The translations under genes and the position numbers were made by a program. The notes beneath the pieces were generated by a model that worked only from the letters and a program-made list of their open reading frames with translations, was not told the DNA's origin and did no database searches. A DNA stretch of 34,123 bases from the NCBI GenBank assembly GCA_946481105.1, contig CAMLMM010000011.1, positions 1-34,123 of the forward strand, in the 5' to 3' direction. Positions 24,805-33,600 of the stretch are shown one piece after another. Origin of the DNA: an uncultured Alphaproteobacteria bacterium (GTDB lineage: Bacteria > Pseudomonadota > Alphaproteobacteria > Micavibrionales > Micavibrionaceae). The stretch's first letter is position 1. Each line of letters begins with the position of its first letter.

Positions 24805-25031
24805 CTGGGTTCTCCAATAGGGTTAAGCAAAGCTACGCGACAGATATAATCGAGGGGTGGGACGCGACGCAGTTCGCAAACGAGGAAGTTCATTTCCTTG
24901 GAGCCGATTTTCCGCCGAAATGGTAAACGGGGAGTTAATCAGGAAAATAAAATACATAGGTATTTATTTGATATTAAAGGGAACTTTTTGCTTGAAACCT
25001 AGCAATGCTCTAGCGAAACAAGGTTTTGATA
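24805..25031. other. Intergenic region between the response regulator and miaB
   Basis: 227 nt with no supportable gene. An A/T-rich imperfect hairpin (AATAC-ATAG-GTATT core near 24950-24970) lies in the middle and could act downstream of miaB or upstream of the response regulator. A TATAAT-like box on the plus strand near 24846 has no gene to serve. Confidence 0.5.
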
Positions 25032-26393
25032 TCAGGCCGCATCGACCAGTTTTATTTCACCGTGCAACGCCATCTGACCTGCGCTGGTCACAGTTACGTC
25101 AATAATCTGGCCGTAAAGACGGTCAGGCCCCGTGAACGATATAGCCTGATTATGCGGCGTGCGCCCGTGCAAGTAACCGCGCTTGCCGTTTTTACCATCA
25201 ACCAGCACCGGCACGGTCTGGCCGATAAAGCTTTGATTGAACGCAATCGCCTGTTCAGTCAGCAATGCCTGCAGACGTTGCAGCCGCGCATCCTTCACAT
25301 CTTCGCGCACAAGGTTCGTCATGTTTGCCGCAGGTGTTCCCGGACGCGCGCTGTATTTGAACGAATAGGCCGCGCCGAAACCGATGGCGCGGACAAGGTC
25401 CATCGTTGCCTCAAAATCCTCTTCCGTCTCACCGGGGAAGCCGACGATAAAATCGGACGAGAACACGATATCGGGGCGCGCCTGTTTAAACCGCGCCATA
25501 ATTTTCATGTAGCTTTCGGTTGTGTGCTTGCGGTTCATCGCTTTCAGAATTTTATCCGAGCCGCTTTGTACCGGCAGGTGCAGATAGGGCATCAGTTTTG
25601 TAACACTGGCATGGGCGTCAATCAGATCGTCCTGCACATCGCAGGGATGCGAGGTTGTATAGCGGATACGTTCCAAGCCATTGATATCCGCCAGTTTGGT
25701 GATCAACTGCCCCAGGCCCCAGGTGCTGCCGTCCGGCCCCGTGCCATGGAACGCATTGACGTTCTGACCGAGCAGGGTGATATCACGCACGCCGTTATCA
25801 ACGAGGCGTTTGGCTTCGTCCATCACGCTTTGCACGTTGCGGGAATATTCGCTGCCACGCGTATAGGGGACAACACAGAAGGTACAGAATTTATCGCAGC
25901 CTTCCTGAATTGATAAATGAGCCGACGGGCCATCCGCCGCGTTTTCCTGCGGCAGGTAATCGAATTTTTCTTCAACCGGGAAATCGGTGTTGATCACGCG
26001 TGCATGACCGTAAGCTCCGGTTATCTTCGCGACCATTTCCGGCAAATTGTGATAGGTCTGCGGACCAAATACCATATCAACATGTTTTGCCCGCGATAAA
26101 ATCACATCGCCTTCGGCCTGCGCCACGCAACCCGCAACGGCGACAACCATTTGGCCGCCATTCTTTTCTTTTTCAATTTTATGTTCACGTACACGCCCGA
26201 GATCCGAGAAGACTTTGTCGGTGGCTTTTTCACGGATATGGCAGGTATTGAGGATGACCATGTCGGCATCATCCGGCGTTTCAGCCGCCGCGTAGCCAAG
26301 CGGGCGCAGGATATCCTGCATACGTTTGGTATCGTACACATTCATCTGGCATCCGTAGGACTTGATGTAGAGTTTTTTAGGTTCGGCGGTCAT
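25032..26393 (-). CDS. miaB: tRNA-2-methylthio-N6-dimethylallyladenosine synthase MiaB
   Basis: 453 residues from the ATG at 26393. The N-terminal UPF0004 domain has its three cluster-binding cysteines (Cys15 in KSYGCQMN, Cys51 in LNTCHIRE, Cys89 in VAGCVAQ). The radical-SAM motif CDKFCTFC gives Cys166, Cys170 and Cys173. A C-terminal TRAM domain follows (GQTVPVLVDG to PHNQAISF). The enzyme adds methylthio to i6A37 of tRNAs reading UNN codons. An ATG at 26432 would add 13 residues; neither start has a convincing Shine-Dalgarno. The frame stays open a further 189 codons upstream into an unrelated small gene, giving a possible 642-residue fusion. It normally precedes phoH directly; here a 2.6-kb stretch with accessory genes intervenes between the two start regions. 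Confidence 0.95.
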   Translation of the reverse strand: MTAEPKKLYIKSYGCQMNVYDTKRMQDILRPLGYAAAETPDDADMVILNTCHIREKATDKVFSDLGRVREHKIEKEKNGGQMVVAVAGCVAQAEGDVILSRAKHVDMVFGPQTYHNLPEMVAKITGAYGHARVINTDFPVEEKFDYLPQENAADGPSAHLSIQEGCDKFCTFCVVPYTRGSEYSRNVQSVMDEAKRLVDNGVRDITLLGQNVNAFHGTGPDGSTWGLGQLITKLADINGLERIRYTTSHPCDVQDDLIDAHASVTKLMPYLHLPVQSGSDKILKAMNRKHTTESYMKIMARFKQARPDIVFSSDFIVGFPGETEEDFEATMDLVRAIGFGAAYSFKYSARPGTPAANMTNLVREDVKDARLQRLQALLTEQAIAFNQSFIGQTVPVLVDGKNGKRGYLHGRTPHNQAISFTGPDRLYGQIIDVTVTSAGQMALHGEIKLVDAA

Positions 26394-26960
26394 ATCGTGC
26401 CGTTTATCCCATGTTATGTCCTTTTTCAACATAAAAGGCGGTCCGGTTGAGGGGGATTTGTGGTGGGGAGAGGGAAAATACAGGATATTTTTCCCGGTGT
26501 GGGCAGGGTGAGTTAATAGTTCGTTTTGTGATTTTGGGAAAAAAGTGGTGGTTTCACCCCCATCCTGACCTTCCTTCTTCGCCAAGGCTTCGCAGGACAG
26601 GTCCCCCGTCAAGTGGGAAGGAAAAGCAGAGAGTGAATCCTTCTCCTCTTGCGGGAGGGGGTTAGGGTGAGGGGTATTTAATAGTTCCTTTTGCAGTTTT
26701 CGGATTTTATCCTGCTGTTTCCGCCATTGGAGCCATGCGCGGCCAAAAGAAATAAGGGCGCGGGTATCGCGGAGTATCTGGCTGATCAATCGTCGGTCTT
26801 CCCGACTACCAGCGTCAAAACGGCCATGTTTGAGTGCATTATGGGAGGATGTCCGTTTCCCGGTATCTGTTTGGGGGCCGGTGGATTTTGTCCAGGGTTG
26901 CCAGCGTTTAATCGCCTCCCGCTGTTTTTGTTTCTGTTCTTCGGTCCATATTCGGCCCAT
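26394..26960 (-). CDS. STGPxTxxGK-family small protein (copy 2), reading in frame into miaB
   Basis: From ATG 26960, with GGAGG 6 nt upstream and a consensus promoter. The first 90 residues align with the gene at 4957: RIWTEEQKQKQ, STGPQTDTGKRTSSHNALKHG, then a helical segment ending QDKIRKLQKELL. After that the frame enters a dispersed palindromic repeat (NTPHPNPLPQEEKD) and continues without any stop into miaB. The family's own 3' end and stop seem to have been replaced by the repeat. It is either a truncated gene whose product ends in a MiaB fusion, or a decayed copy. Function unknown; the basic N-terminus suggests nucleic-acid contact. Confidence 0.6.
26513..26700. repeat. Dispersed palindromic repeat flanked by direct repeats
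   Basis: Minus-strand CCCTCACCCTAACCCCC near 26660 and plus-strand CACCCCCATCCTGACC near 26557 form the ends of a known type of intergenic palindrome. It is flanked by a 23-nt direct repeat starting TTAATAGTTC (26513-26535 and 26678-26700, 19 of 23 identical). This suggests a duplication or an insertion at the 3' end of the copy-2 gene. Confidence 0.7.
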
Positions 26961-26966
26961 ATAATA

Positions 26967-27005
26967 CCTCCATCCCTATTATAGGAATAAATGCATAGTT
27001 GTCAA
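26967..27005 (-). promoter_or_regulatory. Consensus sigma-70 promoter and SD of the copy-2 gene
   Basis: On the minus strand TTGACA (27005-27000), a 16-nt spacer, TATAAT (26983-26978), then GGAGG (26971-26967) 6 nt before the ATG. CTTGAC and TATTCCTATAATA are identical to the copy-1 promoter at 4926-4957. Confidence 0.85.
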
Positions 27006-27094
27006 GATTTTAGTGGAAAGTGGGGGCCAGAGAAGAGTAATGGAAGCTGCATGTTTTGCTTCACCAAATTACAGATAATGATATGCTGCCCCCC

Positions 27095-28039
27095 ATGAAA
27101 AAAACCATACTTGCCCTGGGGGCTATGCAGGCCGCCGAAATGGACACGCTGGAGTCCGTTTATGATGTTGTCAAACTCTGGAAAGAGGCCGATCCCGAAG
27201 CGGCGTTGCAGAATGCCCGGCTGAAGGTGCAGGCGATATTGTCGACCTATAACGGCATGCCCGTTACCCGCAAGATTATCGAGTCACTGCCGAACCTTGA
27301 ACTCATCGCGCAATATGGCGCGGGGGTGAATAACATAGATGTGGCCGCGGCACAGGAGCGGTCAGTAGAAGTTATCAATACGCCGGACGCGCCGACCAAG
27401 GACACGGCAGATACAGCAGTGGCATTGATACTTACAACCCTGCGCCGCGTGGTCGAGGCCGACATGTTTGTGCGTGTTGGCAAATGGGCGAGCGGGCCGT
27501 TCCCGGCGTCCACATCCCTTGAAGGTAAAACAGTCGGTATTTGCGGCATGGGACGCATCGGGCAGGCGATTGCCCGGCGCTGCGCGGCGTTCGACATGGA
27601 TGTGATTTACAACGGGCCGCGTCCGAAAGATGGTATGGCCTATCCGTATTATTCCGATCTGGCTGATATGGCGCAGGCCTGCGATATTCTGGTGATGTCA
27701 TGTCCCGGTGGTGATGCGACGAAACATATCGTGAATACCAAAGTGCTGAAGGCGCTTGGTCCGAAGGGGTATCTTATCAATGTCGCGCGGGGCGCGGTGG
27801 TTAAAACCGACGATCTGCTGGTGGCCCTAAGCAACCGCGATATTGCCGGGGCGGGGCTTGATGTCTATGAAAACGAGCCGTCTGTGCCGGATGCGCTGAT
27901 TTCAATGGACAATGTCGTGCTGTTACCCCATATAGGGGGCGGAACGGTTGAAGGCCGCCGAATCATGGGGCAGCAGGTCATTGCGAATATCGATGCCCAT
28001 TTCAGCGGTCAGGCCCGTCCACAAACTGCCAGAGCATGA
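27095..28039 (+). CDS. D-isomer-specific 2-hydroxyacid dehydrogenase
   Basis: 314 residues from MKKTILALG at 27095; ATG 27083 and TTG 27056 are also in frame and none has a clear Shine-Dalgarno. The NAD(P) fold has GICGMGRIGQAIA (about 148-160), and the catalytic residues are Arg232 (NVARGAVV), Glu261 (DVYENEPSVP) and His279 (LPHIGGGT). It most resembles glyoxylate/hydroxypyruvate reductases, reducing 2-oxoacids in the cytoplasm; the substrate is not certain. A small exported protein gene follows after 8 nt in the same transcript. Confidence 0.93.
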   Translation: MKKTILALGAMQAAEMDTLESVYDVVKLWKEADPEAALQNARLKVQAILSTYNGMPVTRKIIESLPNLELIAQYGAGVNNIDVAAAQERSVEVINTPDAPTKDTADTAVALILTTLRRVVEADMFVRVGKWASGPFPASTSLEGKTVGICGMGRIGQAIARRCAAFDMDVIYNGPRPKDGMAYPYYSDLADMAQACDILVMSCPGGDATKHIVNTKVLKALGPKGYLINVARGAVVKTDDLLVALSNRDIAGAGLDVYENEPSVPDALISMDNVVLLPHIGGGTVEGRRIMGQQVIANIDAHFSGQARPQTARA

Positions 28040-28047
28040 GGGTTTAA

Positions 28048-28524
28048 TTGAAATATTTATTGGTTTTCCTGCTGGTTGCAGGATTTTCTTCACCTGCGTT
28101 CGCAAAATGCTATTCCATGAAAGAGGTTGAAGCCGAGCAGGGCATTCGCATTCATTCCGAATTGATGGTGATTGGTCTGAACTGCCAGCACCTGTGGCCC
28201 AAATCCGATAAAAATCTGTATTTGCAATACCGTGCTTTTACCAGCAAGCACGAAGATGTTTTTGCCGAATATGAGAGGACTTTACTGAATTTCTTTGAAG
28301 AAGAAGGTAAAGGCAATCCAGCCACCAGATTGCATCAGTTACGCACCGATTTCGCCAATGATATTTCCAAGGATGCCGCCGTCATGCGCCCGGATGCGTT
28401 CTGCCGCGTGTATGCCCCGCGCATTCCCAAGGCTTCCAAGATGAGTGATGCCAAAATTCGCAAATGGGCGTCAACGATATTCCCGGGACATCCGGTGTCG
28501 CATGCATTGTGTGCCAAGGACTAG
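28048..28524 (+). CDS. Small exported protein of unknown function
   Basis: 158 residues from a TTG start at 28048, supported by GAGGG 6-8 nt upstream and an immediate signal peptide (KYLLVFLLVAGFSSPAFA, cleavage before KCYS). The mature part is helical with four cysteines (KCYSM, LNCQHL, AFCRVY, ALCAKD), which may form two periplasmic disulfides. No family recognised. It sits 8 nt after the dehydrogenase, probably co-transcribed. Its last 54 nt overlap the end of the convergent gene on the minus strand. Confidence 0.72.
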   Translation: MKYLLVFLLVAGFSSPAFAKCYSMKEVEAEQGIRIHSELMVIGLNCQHLWPKSDKNLYLQYRAFTSKHEDVFAEYERTLLNFFEEEGKGNPATRLHQLRTDFANDISKDAAVMRPDAFCRVYAPRIPKASKMSDAKIRKWASTIFPGHPVSHALCAKD

Positions 28525-28947
28525 GGCGTTACCAGGAGCTTCAGGAACTGGCGCTGCTTTGATGTCGACATGCGTGGCGCGGGCTAATTCATCGTCTTCA
28601 TCGGGATATGAATTCATCATATAGGCCATGATAGCCATCTGATATCCAAGGCTGCCCTTGGCATGTGCAGGGGCGGGAACGCCGCGCGGCATATCCAGTT
28701 GGCCCAGTTCTACGCGAATGGCGTCATTAAAATTGGTGGTGAGAAGAATATGCCCATCATTACCGGGGGCCATGCTGACAGGTGTAATGTCATTGTGGAC
28801 AGTTCTCCAGCGCGTCGTGGCGATATCGCCGAGGCAATAGGCATCCAGCACAAAATTCATGAGTCGTTCCTGAGGCGTTTCATTAGGTTTTGCCTCATTA
28901 TTCGCAAAGGTGACGGCGGCTTCGTTGAATTCTAATACCCAGTTCAT
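28471..28947 (-). CDS. Hypothetical cytoplasmic protein
   Basis: 158 residues. It has its own consensus promoter and AAGGA 7 nt before the ATG, so it looks real. It starts MNWVLEFNEAAVTFANNE and contains MNFVLDAYCLGDIATTRWR, GHILLTTNFNDAIRVELGQ and MAIMAYMMNSYPDEDDELAR. No signal peptide or known domain. The C-terminal 18 codons are antisense to the end of the exported-protein gene, so at least one 3' end is constrained by the other, or the last residues are dispensable. Confidence 0.7.
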   Translation of the reverse strand: MNWVLEFNEAAVTFANNEAKPNETPQERLMNFVLDAYCLGDIATTRWRTVHNDITPVSMAPGNDGHILLTTNFNDAIRVELGQLDMPRGVPAPAHAKGSLGYQMAIMAYMMNSYPDEDDELARATHVDIKAAPVPEAPGNALVLGTQCMRHRMSREYR

Positions 28948-28984
28948 AGCGTTATCCTTATATTATCATTCCTTTATATGTATT

Positions 28985-29013
28985 TTCATAGTCCCCATAG
29001 GAGTATTTGTCAA
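28985..29013 (-). promoter_or_regulatory. Consensus-like promoter of the 28947 gene
   Basis: On the minus strand TTGACA (29013-29008), a 17-nt spacer and TATGAA (28990-28985), about 38 nt before the ATG. Confidence 0.7.
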
Positions 29014-29106
29014 TTTTGAACATATTTTTTGTGAGCAATATGCGGGGGCTGCTTCCTCAAACCAATTAACTTCAATAGCATACAGGCTTCATCAGGGGAG
29101 AAACGC

Positions 29107-30585
29107 ATGAGCATTGATAAGCAGATTGACGCCGTATTCGGGCCGATGGCGGATTTTTTTGAAAAAATCATCTTCTTCAATATTCCACTGACATTCGATT
29201 CACCTAATGGCCCGGTTGATATCAATCTGCCCCTGATTGTGTTGTGGCTGGCGGCGGCGGGGTTGTTCTTCACCGTTTATCTGGGCTTCTTGAATATCCG
29301 TTATTTCAAACACGCGATTGATTGTCTGACGCATAAATATGACGAGCCGAATGCGAAAGGGCAGATCAGCAATTACGATTCACTCGCGGCATGTCTGTCG
29401 GCGACCATCGGGCTGGGCAATATCGCGGGTGTTGCTGTGGCCGTCACCATTGGCGGGCCGGGCGCAGCGTTCTGGATGGGCGTCATGGGCATTATCGGTA
29501 TGGGCAGTAAATTTGCCGAGGTGACGCTGGGCGTCAAATACCGCCACTTCCCGAATAAGGAAGAAAAAGGCGAAGAAGTCATGGGCGGCCCGATGTATTA
29601 CCTGAAGGCCGGGTTTGAAAATCGTGGCATGAAACCTATCGGCGTTTTTCTGGCGGCCTTGTTTGCCGTGTGCTGTATCGGCGGGGCGATAGGCGGCGGG
29701 AACATGTTCCAGGCCAATCAGACATACGGCCAAGTGTTGTACGCGACGGGTGGCGAAAACTCTTTCCTGTTTGAAAAAGGCTGGCTGTTCGGCATTTTCC
29801 TGGCCATTCTAGCGGGTCTGGTGACGTTGGGCGGTGTCAAGACAATCGCCAAGGTGGCGGCCAAACTTACCCCTGCCATGGCCATATTGTACATTATTGC
29901 CGGGTTGACTGTTATTGCGGTCAATTACGAAAATGTTCCAAACGCTATCGGTAGTATATTCTCCAGCGCATGGAGCCTTGAAGCGGGTTGGGGCGGTTTT
30001 ATCGGCGCGATGATTGCCGGGTTTAAACGCGCGCTATTTGCCAACGAAGCCGGTATTGGTACGGCCCCGATCATTCAGTCATCGGCCAAAACCGATATGC
30101 CGGTACGGCAGGGATTGATTGGCGGGCTCGGGCCTTTTCTTGATACGTTCTTCGTGTGCATGGTCACGGCGCTCGTCATTATCGTATCGGGTGTGTATGA
30201 GGGAGCGGGCGCAATGCAGGGGATTGACCTGACATCGCGCGCTTTTGAAACGGTCATTCCGCATTTCGACATTGTGCTAACGGTTGTTGTATTCCTGTTC
30301 GCGTATTCAACCATCATCGTTTATTCCTATTACGGCGAAATCTGCGCCGGGTATCTGTTCGGGAATACCAAGCCGGTCATTGTCGGCTTCCGGATTATTT
30401 TCCTGTTTTTTATCGTGATAGGCGCGGCGGCTTCCCTGGGCAATGTCATCCGGTTTTCGGATGCCATGTTCTTTTCCATGAGTATTCCCAATATTATTGG
30501 GCTGTATCTTATGGCTAAAGAACTAAAGGCGGACGCGAAAGCCTATATTACGTCATTAGAGGCAAGTAAAAAATCCTCTGAATAA
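29107..30585 (+). CDS. Alanine/glycine:cation symporter family protein
   Basis: 492 residues, about ten to eleven membrane helices. The AGCS family signature is clear: SATIGLGNIAGVAVAVTIGG near residue 98, GPGAAFWM next to it, KFAEVTLGVKYR, and the late GIGTAPIIQSSAKTD. These carriers import alanine or glycine with Na+ or H+ through the inner membrane. The N-terminal 40 residues (VFGPMADFFEKIIFFNIP) are amphipathic, as is usual. GGGGAGAAA precedes the ATG. No glycine-riboswitch-like fold is apparent in the upstream 160 nt. Confidence 0.95.
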   Translation: MSIDKQIDAVFGPMADFFEKIIFFNIPLTFDSPNGPVDINLPLIVLWLAAAGLFFTVYLGFLNIRYFKHAIDCLTHKYDEPNAKGQISNYDSLAACLSATIGLGNIAGVAVAVTIGGPGAAFWMGVMGIIGMGSKFAEVTLGVKYRHFPNKEEKGEEVMGGPMYYLKAGFENRGMKPIGVFLAALFAVCCIGGAIGGGNMFQANQTYGQVLYATGGENSFLFEKGWLFGIFLAILAGLVTLGGVKTIAKVAAKLTPAMAILYIIAGLTVIAVNYENVPNAIGSIFSSAWSLEAGWGGFIGAMIAGFKRALFANEAGIGTAPIIQSSAKTDMPVRQGLIGGLGPFLDTFFVCMVTALVIIVSGVYEGAGAMQGIDLTSRAFETVIPHFDIVLTVVVFLFAYSTIIVYSYYGEICAGYLFGNTKPVIVGFRIIFLFFIVIGAAASLGNVIRFSDAMFFSMSIPNIIGLYLMAKELKADAKAYITSLEASKKSSE

Positions 30586-30611
30586 ACGTGAATATTTTTA
30601 TCTAACCACTT

Positions 30612-30639
30612 GAGCCTGCATGGAAACCATGTCAGGCTC
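30612..30639 (+). terminator. Hairpin terminator after the symporter
   Basis: GAGCCTG / CAGGCTC with an inner ATGG/CCAT stem; the following tract ATTTCATT is only partly T-rich, so termination may be modest. Confidence 0.6.
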
Positions 30640-30686
30640 ATTTCATTCCGCAACATAAATCTAGTGACTTTTGGAGCCACGCATCC

Positions 30687-33600
30687 ATGACGCTTATTGC
30701 ATCTTCGCCTGAAAAAGATTCAGTCGCCGAACAAGATTCCCTTGAAACAAACGCACCGAACGCTACGACTGACACGCCGGAAGAAATTGTCGTGTCGTCC
30801 GTGTTTATCGGTCAAAAGCCAGTGCTGCGAAACTGGAAAGTTATGGCTGACGGCCCGCAGTTGCAGGATGACGTTGCGGGTTTTGACGACGAAGAAAAAA
30901 ATGCGTCGCCACTCGCAGAGCGCAGCTATTCCGACCGCCGCATCAACACGGCGCGCCCGGTGGCGTCGGTCTGGTTACAGGCCGCGCAGGCCTTCGCCGT
31001 ATTTCTGACCGTTGCCTGGATTACCTATGCGGCGATTTACATCATGGCGCTGCCCGGTAGCGTCAAAGCGATTACATCGTCTCCGCTGACATTGGGCGGC
31101 ATTCTGGCGAGCGTGCTTGCCCCCGTTGCCATGATGTGGCTGTGCATTGCCACCTGGCAACGCCGCAGCGATGCAAATTTGTACGCGCAGGCACTGAAGG
31201 AAGAACTGCGCAGCATGATTTTTCCATCTGCTGAAGAAACCAGCTTGCTGAATGAAGACATTCGCCAGATGATGAAACAGGCGGCCGACATGTCCGCGTC
31301 ATCACGTGCGTCCATCAAAGCTATTCAGCGCGCGCGTTCCGGCCTGCGTGCCGAACTGCGTGATTTCTCAGGTGTTACACAGAAAGCGGAATTTCACATT
31401 GACCGCCTGACCGATACGCTTGGCAAACGCGCCGAAGAATTGTTGTCGCTGACTGAAACCATCGAAGCACAATCCACCGTTATCGCCGACAAGGCGCAGC
31501 GCGGTGTCACGTCATGGGAAAATATCTCGGCCGAGATTTCCGAATTGAGCGAAGAGGTTGATGGTATTTTCACCAGCGGGACAGTTAAGCTCACTGCCGC
31601 TTCGGATGAGGCCGTTGATAAAATCAAGGCGATTGAAGTTGCGTTATTGGATGCCGTACAAAATCTGTCGCAAAAAATCGGCAACGTGGCCGATCAGATT
31701 GATACGACCAGCCATACGCTTGACAGCCAGGCGGACAAGCTGGGTGCGGTATCACAGTCCATTCAGGGCGGCGCGGAACGTCTGGAAGACAGCCTTGTCG
31801 GTGCCGAGAAAATCTCGCAAGCCGTTGAGGGCGTGATGGATGTGATGTCCGCGAGCCTGGGTAAAGTCGAGCAGACCGCCGAGAACCTGATTACCCGCAC
31901 CGAGACGATTGAAAAACGTCTGGAAGAACGCGCGGATACGTTGAAAGAGTCGGCTGAAAAATTGCTGGAAAATACTAATGGCCTGCAACAGGTCGGTGAC
32001 ATTGCTACGCATAAACTGGGTGAGGCCTTGTCGATGGCGATATCAGGCGCGGACACCATCACCAACGCCGTGCGCAAATCACGCGACATGATGGAGAAAT
32101 CCGCGCAGGAAGCGCAGGAGCAAATTACGCTTACGACCCGTCTGTCGGACGAGAAATTCTCGGAACTGGCGAAATCGGCGCAGGATCACCGTAATCAGCT
32201 CAACCAGTTGCTGGCTGAACTGGATGCCAAACGTAGCGCGATCGATAACGCTGTGACGGGATTGGAAAAAACCCAGGAGACCGTCGTCGACGCTGCTGTG
32301 CGCACGCAGGAAAGCCTGCTGGAAGCGGCGGAAGCGATGCAGGAAAAATCACAGCGTCCGTTAAGCCTTATCAATGAATCCATTGATCGTCTGGCGGCGC
32401 AGACGGTGGCCATTGACGACAAGATCGCCGTGCGTGTGGCCGAAGTCGGGCAGGAAACATCCAAGCTGAAACAGATTGGCGAGACATTGGCCACCAGCCT
32501 GAAAGAAAGCACGCAGGAAATGAGCGTGACACTTGGGGAAGTAAAATCCCAATCGCGTATTATTGACGAAGAGCTTGCGGCGCAGCGCCAGGCGATTAAA
32601 TCCATGCTGGCTGATATTGAGGAGACTGCCGCCGGGGCCAGCGACGTAATCAAATCCCGCCATGAGGCACTGCAAGAAGCCTTTGAATCATCCGAAGAGC
32701 AGATTGAAAACCTGGGCGTGAAGTTCTTTGACCGCGGTGATGCGTTGCTGCAAAAAATGGAAGAGGCGAGCAGCAACGTCGTCAGCTATGAAGGGAAGCT
32801 GGTTGATGTGTTGCAGGCAATTGATATTACTTCGCTGAAAACCGAAAGCAGCCTGCGCCATACAATTGAGACATTGTCCGATTTGTCTGCCAAGGCGGAG
32901 CCGCAATGTCATATCATGGTGGAGAAAGCCAATCTGCTGAACGAGCGTTATACGCAGTTACAGGAGAACCTGGTTACTACTGGCGATATGGCCCTGTCGT
33001 GCCTGTCGGATATGGGAGAAAGCCTCGACCAGCGTTTTGAGAAGCTGGGCGCCAGCACGATGGAAACATCCAAGAGCATGCTGGAACTCACCGACAATTT
33101 GACGATTTCACTGCGCGATATTCGTACCGTGTCACAGGATACGCAGGAACGTCTGGCGCAAATCCAGACTGGGGTGAAAGGCCGTACCGACGATCTGCAG
33201 CTGATTACCGATCAGGTTCGCCTGAAAGTCGATGCGCTGCACACCAATCTTGAAACCCATATCAAGAGCCTGGGTACTGTTGTCGGCAAGGCGATTAGCG
33301 ATCTGGACGATGCAACCGAACAATTCGGCGAGTCTACCCAGTTGCTTGACCGTCAGGCTGAAAACGCCGTGGCCAAGCTGGCTGCCGGCAGTCGCCAATA
33401 CATAGAGGAAAGCCGCCTGCTGGCGGAAGTCGGGGAGCAGGCTGTTCGCAAAGCGGCTGGTGTTGTGCAGGCGCTGCGCGATGAAAGCGTCAATCTCGTT
33501 GATGCCAGCCGTATGAACCTGGGTGAACTGCAGAAAACGGGCGAGACATTGTCTGTCCGCGCGCAGGAAATTGAGACATATCTAAAAGGATCGCTGACTA

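Noticed and set aside
26447..26665. Plus-strand ORF with HPHPDLPSSPRLRRTGPPS
   Set aside because: It is translation of the dispersed palindromic repeat.
28948..29106. Glycine riboswitch ahead of the symporter
   Set aside because: No conserved aptamer core is visible; the region holds the divergent promoter and a Shine-Dalgarno only.
31558..31836. Short ORFs on both strands inside the giant coiled-coil gene
   Set aside because: They are shadows of the long open frame that runs to the window edge.
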